NCBI GenBank assembly: GCA_026120185.1
Contig: JANUWF010001696.1
Span: forward strand, 186,001 to 250,000
Source of the DNA: Voacanga thouarsii
Taxonomy: Eukaryota; Streptophyta; Magnoliopsida; Gentianales; Apocynaceae
Direction: 5' to 3'
DNA: 64,000 nucleotides
A program made the translations under genes and the position numbers. This document shows, piece by piece, positions 48,644 through 59,017 of the stretch (position 1 is the stretch's first letter; each line of letters starts with the position of its first letter). The notes below the pieces were generated by a model. That model was not told where the DNA came from, did no database searches, and was given only the letters and a program-made list of their open reading frames with translations.

Positions 48644-50367
48644 TGTTAGTGTTGTGCACTAGAGGCAATCACTTGCACATTGTATATGACATATTTTATT
48701 TTAATAAAAGGCATTATTTATCTTACAGTTTCTTTTTGTTTACTTAAAGTAATATAACTGTTCGATAAAATCCATAATACAACAATGTGTTAAGGAAATC
48801 ATGATACAGATCATGATATGAGAATCCTACTACACCGGATGGTGTTAGTACTTAAATAGTCTCTAGTAATAGTATTAATGAGATAGGACATCATTAATGC
48901 GTTAAGACTAGTATGTGTTAGACTTCCTGATTTGATCAGGCGGTGGTTCTCATAATTGTGAGTATTGAGATACTAAAAGTTAACACATGGATGCTTGTTA
49001 ATGGAATAAGTTCATTGGATGACCTAGCTTTGAGATAATCATATGGATAACTATTTAGTGCCAGTGATATAATCTCAATATAGCAAACGTGCAAGTATCC
49101 TTAGACTTGAATTCTCCAAGGTACTTAGTTTGCTGAGCTTTGTACTTTCATTCCAATCTCCCGAGCTCGATCAAGGGCCGACTATGGGATGGATATTGGG
49201 TACATTGTGTGGTAAACGAAAGTAGTTGAGAGGGTCAATAAAGGATTCACCACTCCTAATAGTAGGGGCGAATATCTCATGGCTACTTATAGGAATTACT
49301 ACTCGGAAAGTCCTTGACCAAGGCGATTGTGTATTGGAAACAATTCCAATTAATACAAATCTAGAGTAGTGGGTTCCTAGTACAGTACTATTGTATTCGG
49401 GCCAGAATTTAATCTAGAGAGAGTTGGCACTAATTCCGTACTCCAAACCGAATGATATATTGTATGGTGAAGGGAGTTAATTGGTCTGAAGTTTGTTATT
49501 AAAGGGTTCATGTCAAGCCACTTGGCTTCCTAGACTCTTGGGTGGTCACGATGTATTGCTAGATAACGCTCATGATCTAGGAATGTGGGTATATTAATTG
49601 ATGAATTAATAAACCAATCCTAATTAGAATTAATAGGATTAATTCTAATTAATTATGGATTATTAATCTCAAAGACGTTTGGATTAATTCATATATTCCC
49701 TACCAATTGATTGGGAAACCTAATAGGTCACACACAATAGAGGATTATATACTCAAGATGTTATTTGATAACATTGTGGGGTTAATTGAGAGAAAGAGAA
49801 GTTGTTGTGGACAAATTATATTTAGTTATAATTTACGGTACAAGTTGTAATTGTGAGAACTTGATGTTTCCAATTACAATTAGTGAACTCTAATTATTTT
49901 AGAATTCTAGATTTTCAGTTATTTTTTTGGTTTTATGATGATATAACCGAAAAACCCTAAGAGTGATTCATGTGAGAAAAACAGCAGCCACCTAAACCTT
50001 CTCTTCTTCTTTTTCTTCTCTCTTGATTTGATCTTGAAGAGGAACCCTAGCCGCCACTTAGAATTTCTGCTAGCACCGAAAACTACGTGCTTGAGTATTC
50101 CTCTGTGTGGATTACTATTAGAGATAATCACACACTGTGATTATAGTGGATAGACCTTCAACTCACGTGGAGGTTGATCACGAGGATTGCTAGATCGCGC
50201 CTCAACTTAAAGAAGAAAATTTTATTCTTTACACGATCACTCAAAGGTAAAAGTTGTAACCTTTACTCTCTTTATGTCTTGTTTTCCACACATAGACGAG
50301 TCTAGGGAGGGTATCTCGATTTATTTTTTGCAGCGCCGTATGGGATACGAGCCCGAGACACCTAACA
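48644..50367 (+). mobile_element. Solo copia LTR, Angela-like
   Basis: 1724 bp, TGTTAG...CTAACA (perfect 6-bp terminal inverted repeat), flanked by exact ATGTT duplications and with no internal region. Its first ~1.5 kb match 42315-43879. The flanks join into one hairpin-array sequence, so the insertion is clean. Confidence 0.92.
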
Positions 50368-50372
50368 ATGTT
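50368..50372. repeat. Target site duplication, right (ATGTT)
   Basis: Exact match to 48639-48643. Confidence 0.92.
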
Positions 50373-50770
50373 GGCAGCCTACTTTTCTTGGCCACCTACT
50401 TTATTGTATCTGTATCATTAGAAAATAGCGGCCTAGGGAAGCTAAAATACCCCTAGCCGCCTAGTGTAAATGTTGCGTGTGCGTTGTGTTTTAGAGATGG
50501 CGGCCTAGGGAACATTAGCATCCTTCATCCACCTAATGTATTGCATATGTGTTATGTGTGTTCAAGCTAGCAGTCTAGGAAAGTAAGAGTGTCCTAGGCC
50601 AACTGCCTCAATTGTAAACATATATATACATGTTGTATTATTTAAGTCGGGGCCTAGGGAGGTTTTGGGACCCTAGGCCACCTACTTTATTTCATGGGCA
50701 TGCTAGGCAATAGCCTGGTAGCCTACTTCCCAAGGTAGCCAAGCTTCTGGAAAATCTAGCAGCCAACTTC
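50373..50770. repeat. Hairpin repeat array, right part
   Basis: Degenerate units about 70-80 bp apart, each with GGCCTAGGG-type text and a nearby inverted CCCTAGGCC-type copy. The best pairs are 50428-50438 with 50451-50460, and 50651-50659 with 50671-50679 (perfect 9 bp). Confidence 0.75.
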
Positions 50771-51860
50771 CCAAGGGTACACACAAGCTGGAAAACGCGC
50801 AAAATCACATATTTCTTCAATTTTTCTGATTTTTCTTTCTTTCTTTCACTTGTACACTATAAGTATATTATAAATCCTAGACATTCATTCTAGGTTGGCT
50901 AGCAACCTAGATCCCTTGAGAAAAACATACACACCCACACACCCACAAGAGAGGAGATCTATGGAAAACAGGAGGAGACCGTTTAAAAGAGGCTTGGAGA
51001 AGATGAAGATGAAATCTTGTCTATGAGTTTCTCTTGTTCCCTTCTCTTTGTTTCCATTTGAGCAGTGTATATTTATATATTTTAATTATTCCTTAAAGGA
51101 TGAACCCTAATTTATTATTGTATTATTTCTACAATTGATTTGTTTATTTCCAATTCCAAATGAACGATTACTTTCTTTTCTTGTTTTGGGTTTGTTATTT
51201 GGGTCCCTAACTTGTAATGATTTCGAGAGACGAGATTAGGAGTTGAGTTCTATCTAATGGGTCTAATATGTGTTGTCCTTTGACTAGCTCGAGAGAGAGG
51301 TTGGGGATTAGAACTGGGTGATTGTTTGGAGTTCGGTATTGTCTAGAGATAGGGGTATTGGGTTTTTCTAGATTATACGGGGGTTTATGTTTAATACTTC
51401 TTGGGTTCAATTGGGGAGGTAGAGATACCCTCTAATTAGCTTAAGAATAAGGAATTCATTACTCTAGAGAGAGTGGGTTTCACATTTGTGACCTCTACCG
51501 GTACTTGAATTGGGAATTTAATCTGGGGTTTGATTTTGTATTTGGTGAATTTAGGAAGATTATTAACAAGTTCATGTCAATTACTCTTTTTTTCCTATCC
51601 TTGATTTTCTCATGGCCAATCTTGTGCGGCATTTTGTGAATTCTCTTGGTAAGTCTTACTATAATTAGTTTAATTTACTTTATCCCATTATTTACTTAAA
51701 TTAGACAATGTGATTAGAGTTAAGTAGTGGTAATTGCTAAGTTCCTGTAGATTCTATACTTGTTATTCCCTATGTTATGCTATTGGTATACTTACCCTAT
51801 TGTGTGGTTTTAGTGATTAGCATTTTATTTTAAAAATTTGATTTATATGGATTGTTCTTA

Positions 51861-52093
51861 CTATTTCCAATGGACTTGACACCTATCAACTTTCTTGGGC
51901 TTGGGCCCAGTACTGGAAGTTGAACCAGAAGGAGTAACCAAAATCTTTAACTCAAGCTTTATAATTTTCTCAGTAGCCCGGAGTTCTTTCATCAACTCAG
52001 TTACAGATATATTTCACATTTTTATGTTATAATTTAACTTGAACTGGGAATATGAATTTTGTAAAGTCTTAAAAAGCATGTTAATTTACAGGT
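51861..52093 (-). pseudogene. gag: Element G gag, middle part
   Basis: The minus strand reads MLFKTLQNSYSQFKLNYNIK, VTELMKELRATEKIIKLELK and VTPSGSTSSTGPKPKKVD, in the style of copia Gag upstream of the zinc knuckle. It is bounded by the LTR-like block on one side and E2 on the other. The Gag start and the G 5' LTR should lie beyond the window. Confidence 0.7.
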
Positions 52094-53094
52094 TGTATCT
52101 AGAAAGTGAAATTTTGTTGGAGAAGTAAATTGCTCAGGAATTTAATTCTCACATTTTTTTTTAGGATTATGATAACATATAAGGTATGGAATCATGGTTA
52201 AATTAAGGATCTTAACTTAATTATGGAAACAGAGTAATGCATTTTCATAGATTGATTAGCTGTGATTAAGTATAGAGAAGGTGAAGCCAAGGAAATGTGG
52301 TGCCTAATATCTGGAACGAGGAATTATAAGCTATTGTGGAAGGAGTGCTAAGAATTTTTGTTTAGCTACAATGGATGATATATACATGAACTATGAGTGT
52401 GGGACGATACTTGGGTAGGTTAAATGTTTCATTACTACAATTATAATGATGTTAACAACATTGCATCTGCGTGGGAAAGAATATGTGGCGAAGATAGTTG
52501 TAGACTTAGAACAATTGAAACTGCCTTTAGTAATAATGAGGGACAAAAACTCTTGATTAGTTTGGTAGGTGAGAATTTTAGCCAAACATAGTATTACTTT
52601 TGAGATATGTAGTAACTAATATGATCTTTCTTGATGGTTGTTTAATTGGTGAATTTCGTGGCTAATTTTGGAGTTAAATACTAGACCCACCTTGAAGCTC
52701 AAAATAAGGATTTTGAAGCAAAACAAACATACCCAATTTAAAGACTAATACCCTAGGATAATTATAGAACCTAAATCACTAGAAATAGTAATAGAGTCTA
52801 CTAATTCATGCCCAAGAACCCTTAGCCCAACTAAGGAGTCAAGAACAATTGAAGCAGATGAACTTGTCAACTAAAGATAACCTCTGTTCAAGATGCTTGG
52901 ATTATCAAGAAACTAAAACTCTACTTTAATAGGTTAGTTAGATTTATCCTTATGAGTTTGTAGACAAAAATTAAATGTAAGGAATAGAATCCTGAGATTA
53001 GTCTTGGCCTTCATGGTTGAACCTCAAGAACTCTCACAAGAGTCTCTCTTTGATCTCATGCATAATATCCAACTTACATTTGAAATGTTATAAT

Positions 53095-53131
<37 letters not shown>

Positions 53132-53659
53132 ATCTAAACCTAGCTAATGTGAAGTGAAATCTTAGCTATTAAAGCTTTTAAAAGTTGTAGAATAACCCTA
53201 TTACGTAATAAAATTCGTGAAAATTTAATTGGAAACAAAACAATGCAAAATAAAAGAGCTCAACTAAAATTGGGCATTTCACAACATATACCTAAGAAGT
53301 TGGTAATTTCTTAATTGGTCTTGAAGTTTCCTTTTTCATACTTGATTCCTATTTTTGTTCTTTGTTTCCTAACTTTTTTAGGAAATAGTTTTAGGTAGTT
53401 TCCTAAATTAAACTCCCCCAATTCACTTGTACATATGTAAATAATCCGTTATTAGAATTAATTAAGTTAAGTATTTGCAAGAAGCTTTTATATCAACGAA
53501 GATGATTGTTTTCTTATAGAGTATACTTCTCTTGTTCGTTGTGCAATTGATACCTTACTTGCTAGTATGAAATATTTTTAGGAGTAGAGTTTAAATTTTA
53601 TTAGTACATGACGATTGCATTTTGAATGAAACATATTTAAATGTCATAAGTCTCGTACA
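52094..53659 (+). repeat. E2 5' LTR (Athila-like)
   Basis: About 1.57 kb, the near-identical sister of 38025-39553, from TGTATCTAGAAAGTG to CGTACA. It carries the same antisense LTR fragment (about 52640-53310) and a longer (TA)n run at 53095-53128. It is inserted in G gag. Confidence 0.78.
53095..53128. repeat. (TA)n microsatellite
   Basis: TA run in the E2 LTR, longer than in E1 (39002-39023). Confidence 0.9.
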
Positions 53660-53669
53660 AAAATATTTT

Positions 53670-53687
53670 TGGTACCGTTGCTGGGGA
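53670..53687 (+). promoter_or_regulatory. E2 primer binding site (tRNA-Asp type)
   Basis: TGGTACCGTTGCTGGGGA, closer to the family consensus than the E1 site. The E2 leader then runs to 53808, where A2 inserted. Confidence 0.82.
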
Positions 53688-54060
53688 ACAAAATAAAATT
53701 TTGATCTTTTTCATTCTACGATTGATTTTTGTGATACATGACTTTAATTACTTCTCTTGGTACCAAAATTTCATTTTTACAGTTTAATTTTACTTCCTTT
53801 ATTTTGTATGTAATACCCCGCCCAAAACCACCTTTGACTATGGGAAAAAGTCATGCATTGCATAGCATCTTGCATTTTATGTGGTAGCTAGAATAATTTT
53901 ATTTGCATTGATGCATGTGAATTTTTCCGTTGCTCTTGCATTTGAATTAATTGATGTGAAATTGTTGTGTTGTTAAAGATTTGGATAAGGGAGGTTTGGT
54001 CGAAGTTTTGGAAGGATGAGTATTGGGGTGGTAAGAACTTCTTGTAGAAAAATTAGTATT

Positions 54061-54125
54061 GGAGTTGTTTTGGAATAGCGGGGAGGTTGCTGATTACCTT
54101 TGGTGACCCGAGTTCGAATCCTACC
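54061..54125 (+). other. tRNA-like segment in A2 5' LTR
   Basis: TTGGAATAGCGGGGAGG followed by AGTTCGAATCC (54111-54121), 252 bp from the LTR start. Confidence 0.55.
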
Positions 54126-56244
54126 TTTTGTGAAGTTAGTTTCTCCACTTGAAAATCTTTTCCTTAAACCATTTCTTGTCTTGGCCGAAAAAGAATCTAG
54201 CTATCCTAGAGAAATTTTAGTATTTTTACTCCAAGGAAATAAGTCTCTATATTTATTTCCTAAATTCAAGGACTTTGATGTGAATAAAGTTCAGCATTAA
54301 TTTTCAGCTTGTGTTCCTTAGGAATTTTCGAAAAAAACCCAAGCCAGTAATTAAAATATTAGCTTGATTTTAGCTAGATAGATGTTGCCATGGATAGGTG
54401 GAATTAATGAGTCCTTTTCCTAGTAGGAAATCTTGTTGATTTTAATCCTAGAATGTTAGCTAAAAATCTGGAAAAAAATTCCAGCAAGTGCCGCCACTTC
54501 TTGGAGCACTTTTAGCCCAATCCAAACTCTTCTAGGACTAGAGGAAATCCTATCCAACTCCTTGATAAAATCAGAATTTATTTCAATCCAAATTCAACTA
54601 GGATTTTCTTCCTTTTCCTAGCTGAATTTCGGCAGCTTTGTATCAACATAAGCTATCCGAAATTCCAGCCCTTCTTAGCTACAATCTAACTCTGTAAATC
54701 CTAGCTCAAAACACCTAAATATTCCTCATCAATTCAGGGTACCTTCTCTGCACAAAACCAGAATTTTATTCACACAAAATCACTGAAATTCGTTCAGCTT
54801 GTACACAGAAAATTCGGTCAGCTTTGTGCAGGAATTTCGGCCAGCCTTGAACTCCTACTCCAACCGAAATTCTGCACACATAACCCACTGAAAAACCCCA
54901 GCTGATCAAGCTATTTTCAGCACCCAAAACCCTCAATTTTCCTCTTGAAATTTCGGTAGAATTACAGCAGCCAAAACAGTCCAAAACTTGTTACTCTTGC
55001 ACAGAATTTTCGCACCCCTTGCACAAGATTTTTCAGTCATCAACATCCACACAAACTCTTCCTTGTTTGGCCCAAAATTCCGAACACATTCAGCCTTCTT
55101 TTGAGCAGTATTTCGGCCAGCATAGATGAGCAAATTGCAGAATATTTTCCCCCACTACACCCTCCCAAATTCGGCCAGCATCAAATGGCACAACAAGCTG
55201 AAATTTCGCCCTTGCTGTCCAAGAAACCCAAAGCCATTAGGAGTCTTTCTAAACATCACCATCTAACCCTAAGCCAATCTTCTCCAACTTTAAATCCTAG
55301 CAACCGTCTACCCTCTCCATTCTGCACGAAAATTCCAGCAAATTCTCTCTGCAAATTTTCGAAAACTCAAGAGCTATTCCAAGCAAAAATCGAACACACC
55401 TTAAGGTAAGCAAAAATCCTCTCAACCTCTTGATGCCATTTTCTCTAATGATTATTTTCTCTTTCTTCTACCCTTAAGTCATGCCCTATAGAGGCTGATT
55501 TCCTCTTCTTCCTTAATTTTTGGTCAAGAGGAGCAAAGGAGGTAGCTTATCTCTTCTTCTCAAGCGAACTCGGGACGATCACCATAGGAGCATCGAGACC
55601 TCATTACTCGGTAGTTGCAAGGTAAGGGAATACCCTCCCTTGATGCCGAAAGTAAAGTTTAATGGTGTTTATTAGCGAGATAAACATGTGATTGTAGTAT
55701 ATAATCTTTGGGGATTGAATAGTTTACTGGGAATTAAATAGGGGATTGTGAATTGTTGTGAAAATAAATGGGATTAGAGCACGTTTGAATTAATTGAGAC
55801 CCTGATCATGATATTATATGGTTTAGATCAGGTGGATAATTGAGGAAAGCCAGCTGTGAATTTATCACGTTTATCTGAGGCATATCAATTAAGTCCTTGC
55901 ATTGACTCTTTTATTAAATGTTGTGATGGTAAGTCCTTTTATAAACTGTTTTGTTAAAGGTTGTGATGGCAAGTCCATGTTGTGAAGCTTTGTAAAGCTA
56001 TTGTTAAACTATGTTTGCTTGGGTTGTAAACGTGGATATTTATTCTTTAAACGGTTTTGTCAAACTAACGATTTTATCAAGAAAACTATTCTTTTCCTTA
56101 AATTTTTAGAAATCTCTTTTAAAGAAAACCACGTTTTACAAAGCCAAAGTTTGGAAATATTTTGAATCAGGAATTGACGGATATGTTCGTTGAGTACTCA
56201 ATAAGGGTAGGCTAACAATACTAGTCTTGGAGAGCTCGAGTAAG

Positions 56245-56273
56245 TCTTCTGGCAGGAGGCCACCTCCAGAAGA
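56245..56273 (+). other. Conserved LTR hairpin (A2)
   Basis: Perfect arms TCTTCTGG and CCAGAAGA with inner AGG/CCT. Confidence 0.6.
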
Positions 56274-57031
56274 TGAACTCTGCTTGAAAAGGCGACAGTG
56301 TTGGTTGGTCAGGCCAGTCCGAGCTAGCATGTGTACCTGGTATGGTATCACTTATATTCCCGGCATGGACACCCGGATGGTTTTGTTGGGTGTAGAGATG
56401 GAGGAGTATCTCACCCAGTGGGCTGTACACTCACCTTGATCAAGAACGCCCAACGTGTGGTAATCTGGTCCGGACAAGGTGCACAAAGTGTGGTGCCTTG
56501 GCCAATTTGTTCTCATGGAGCCCAACGTGTGGTGACATGACTTTTATCCGAGTGGAGGATTTATTTTGTACAAAGTGTGACAATGAGAAAAACCCACTCC
56601 TTGCGAAAAGAGATTGTTTATGACTTGCCAAATTATTTCTACAAATGTTTTACACTTTGCATACACGAACTATTCTAAAACACCATGTGCACACACAAGA
56701 CTTACTGAGATTTATTCTCACGCCGTTTTACATCATGTTTTCAGGAGATAGACTGTGCTGAGTCAGCGGGGCATGTAATAGTTGAAGCTTTTGTTATTTT
56801 CTCTATCCGTTCTAGGAGACATTTGTTGCTTATGCTTCTAAACAATATTTTGTTTTATTCCGTTTTGCTCCAAGTTGAGCCTGATGTAATAAGAGTATTT
56901 ATTTATTTATCTAAGTTGATCCTTTTAGAGTTTGCCTTTATATTTTATACCTCATTCTAAAGACCCCTTGTCCTACGGGACGGGGCGACATCCCCGCCCT
57001 TTTAGGATACGTAGTCGTGGGGTGTTACAAG

Positions 57032-57043
57032 TGGTATCAGAGA
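57032..57043 (+). promoter_or_regulatory. A2 primer binding site (tRNA-Met type)
   Basis: TGGTATCAGAGA, two bases past the LTR end. Complementary to the initiator tRNA-Met 3' end. Confidence 0.93.
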
Positions 57044-57129
57044 CATGGTTTAGGCAATTACTTGACCTATGGGGTTCTATTTTCTTATGTATTCTGACTT
57101 GGTGCTAATTTTTTTCTTTTGTTTATTGG

Positions 57130-57678
57130 ATGGTCAAAAGAGTTGTATCGGCTGTCAGAGACTGGCCCGCTGGCTACGGGAATCCACCTGCCCCACTACC
57201 CGTAGCTAATCCACCCGCGTCTGATTCAGAGAGAGAGTGTGAGCCATCAGTGCTATGCGACTCGGTGTTTGAGACAGAGATAGAGGTCGAGAAGAGCCTA
57301 GGGGAAGATGAGGGAGATGAGGAGATGACGGAGTTGAGTGAGGGGGAGGTAGATGAGCTAGGGAATGAGGGAGATGATGAGAACGAGGGAGAGATGGTTG
57401 GGGTAGAAAGAGAGGACGAGGAGATAATGGAGGTTGTCCCGAGAGAGAGAGACAGTAGGCAGTCAGCTCTAGGAGGGGTAGATAAGGGGAAGAGGAAGCT
57501 ACAAGGGAGTCCTAAGGGGTGTGGACTCCGATATGGACTGGGTGTGGATGCCATGTTAAGGAGAAAGGGGTTGGTTGATCCATCTGACTTGGGGAGTGAG
57601 AGGCCTGCGCCTAAGGGTATAGTTAGATTAGCATTGGATGAGCTCTATGAGACGGCCATGAGAGCCAAGAGATGCTGA
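57130..57678 (+). CDS. A2 acidic leader ORF before gag
   Basis: An intact 182-codon ORF of unknown function. The ATG at 57130 (MVKRVVSAVRDWPAGYG) is 98 nt past the primer site. A Pro/Ser stretch is followed by a strongly acidic block (residues about 45-105: KSLGEDEGDEEMTELSEGE, EGDDENEGEMVG), then a basic tail (GVDKGKRKLQGSPKG, RLALDELYETAMRAKRC). There is no signal peptide, membrane segment or zinc motif. B and D have decayed equivalents at the same place. It could be an extra element protein, or an upstream ORF that limits gag translation. The opposite-strand ORF here is its low-complexity shadow. Confidence 0.65.
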   Translation: MVKRVVSAVRDWPAGYGNPPAPLPVANPPASDSERECEPSVLCDSVFETEIEVEKSLGEDEGDEEMTELSEGEVDELGNEGDDENEGEMVGVEREDEEIMEVVPRERDSRQSALGGVDKGKRKLQGSPKGCGLRYGLGVDAMLRRKGLVDPSDLGSERPAPKGIVRLALDELYETAMRAKRC

Positions 57679-58134
57679 GAGGGTGAGTCAGGGCAGCAAA
57701 GTGGGAGCGTTAGTTTCACGAGGAACTACATAGGGAGGCCCGAAAGTTCCGTGGGGTGGCTGGTGGAACCGGCCTCTGACGACTCCGATACCTCTGTAGA
57801 AACTAGGGAGAGTTGAACATAGAAGACCAGCAGCTTTTACTCTTTCTTTGGAATTTGCATACTTTTGTTTGTTTATCTTTTCCTTAAGGGAGCATGTGGC
57901 TCATAGGGCCTATCTATCATTCTAAATAAAGAGGGTATCGTATGGGATGACCCTTTCTTTTCTGCAAAGAATGGTTTATATGACAAGCATGAGTTTTGTT
58001 TATTACTTGATTTCTCTCTACACGTTATCATCACATTCTCTTTTAGATAAGTACATTACTATCAACTGATCATGCACCTAAGCATATTCTTTTCCCCCTT
58101 GATAACTAACTGACACTGAGTGAATGTGATTAAG
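57679..58134 (+). other. A2 leader between leader ORF and gag
   Basis: Non-coding in this copy. It includes TAGGGAGGCCCGAAAGTTCC-type text and an AT-rich part. No further gene is seen. Confidence 0.6.
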
Positions 58135-58993
58135 ATGGCACAAAGACGCCGAACAGTTGTGCATAGCAGAACGGTGCAGGAGAGTGCATCCTCAACCCCG
58201 AAATTTGAACAGATGCGTCGTTCTACCCCCGATGTGGAAGAGCACCTGCCAGGAGAGCAGGAGATAGCTTCGGAGAGGTCACGGGATGTGACCATGGGTC
58301 AGGCTTTCGACAAGAAGGCCTCGATCCTATAGAACTTGACCGAAAGAGTGGACAAGGCGGCCAGGAAACCACCGCGGGGAGAGGATGAGGCTTTGAAGCA
58401 TTTCCTGAAGTTCCAGCCTCCCACATTCCAGGGGGAGGTGGAACAGGATGAGAAATCCGAGCAATGGATTGAGCAGATGGAGGACATTTGTTACTTTGCA
58501 ATACTCGAAAGAGAGGATGGTGAAGTTCGCTGCTTTTCGGCTGAGAGGACCGTCCCGAGCATGGTGGCAACGGGTACGGGGTGATTGGGACAAAGAGGAG
58601 CAGGAGTGGACCTGGGACGATTTTACGGAGGCTTTCCGGGCCGAGTACATTCCTCGATGGGTGGCTGAGAAGAGGGAGGACAAATTCCAGACCCTCAGGT
58701 AGGGAGGCATGACCGTGGCCCAATATGCAGCCCGATTCATGCAGTTGTCCAAGTACTGCAAGTGCTTGGTAGACACGGAGCAGAAGCGCACCCGGCAATT
58801 TGTGAAAGGGCTAAGGCTAGATTTGAGGAAGGTGTTGGCTCCATCACCGCCAACGTCGTACACTGCCGCTATGGACGTAGCTTCTCGGACGGAGAATGAA
58901 GATCGGCACCGACTGGTGAACCGACCCTTCCAACCGAGTCGTCCACCTATGAGGCCTTCAAGCAATAAGTGACCTGCGGGTTCTATGCCGTAG
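58135..58993 (+). pseudogene. gag: A2 gag, matrix/capsid part
   Basis: Gag with ATG at 58135 (MAQRRRTVVHSR) and the same core as A1: FLKFQPPTFQGE, WIEQMEDI, WTWDDFTEAFRAEYIPRW and TVAQYAARFMQLSKYCKCL. Damage: TAG at 58330-58332, a 2-bp loss near 58487 that shifts frame, TAG at 58700-58702 (CAG in A1), TGA at 58970-58972 and TAG at 58991-58993. After 58487 one frame runs on into the protease and RT. Confidence 0.9.
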
Positions 58994-59017
58994 GGAAATC
59001 GGGGTAAGCATCCTCGA

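Larger units (their letters stand above)
48425..51860 (+). repeat. LTR-like block inserted in G gag
   Basis: It splits the minus-strand copia gag (knuckle at 48300, upstream gag at 51861). Boundaries are estimates. It contains a hairpin repeat array, a TATA-like ATAAGTATATTATAAATCC near 50860, a leader-like stretch and an end resembling plant Tat/Athila LTRs. Without its own solo LTR insertion it would be about 1.7 kb, probably a solo LTR. No gene is seen in it. Confidence 0.5.
53809..57029 (+). repeat. A2 5' LTR
   Basis: 3221 bp, TGTAATACCCC to GTGTTACA. Seven substitutions were counted by eye against the 3' LTR over the first ~250 bp. It carries the tRNA-like segment, the hairpin at 56245-56273 and the U5 hairpin at 56981-56996. 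It interrupts E2 right after TTTTGTA; the uninterrupted E1 sequence at about 39700 shows TTTTGTAGGTTG, so the target can be read. Confidence 0.95.

Noticed and set aside
48570..50770. CRISPR array
   Set aside because: The repeats are degenerate, spacers are not unique fixed-length units, and the sequence is plant retrotransposon DNA.
57174..57554. Minus-strand Ser/Pro-rich ORF of 126 codons
   Set aside because: Antisense shadow of the acidic leader ORF, whose low-complexity codons leave the other strand open.
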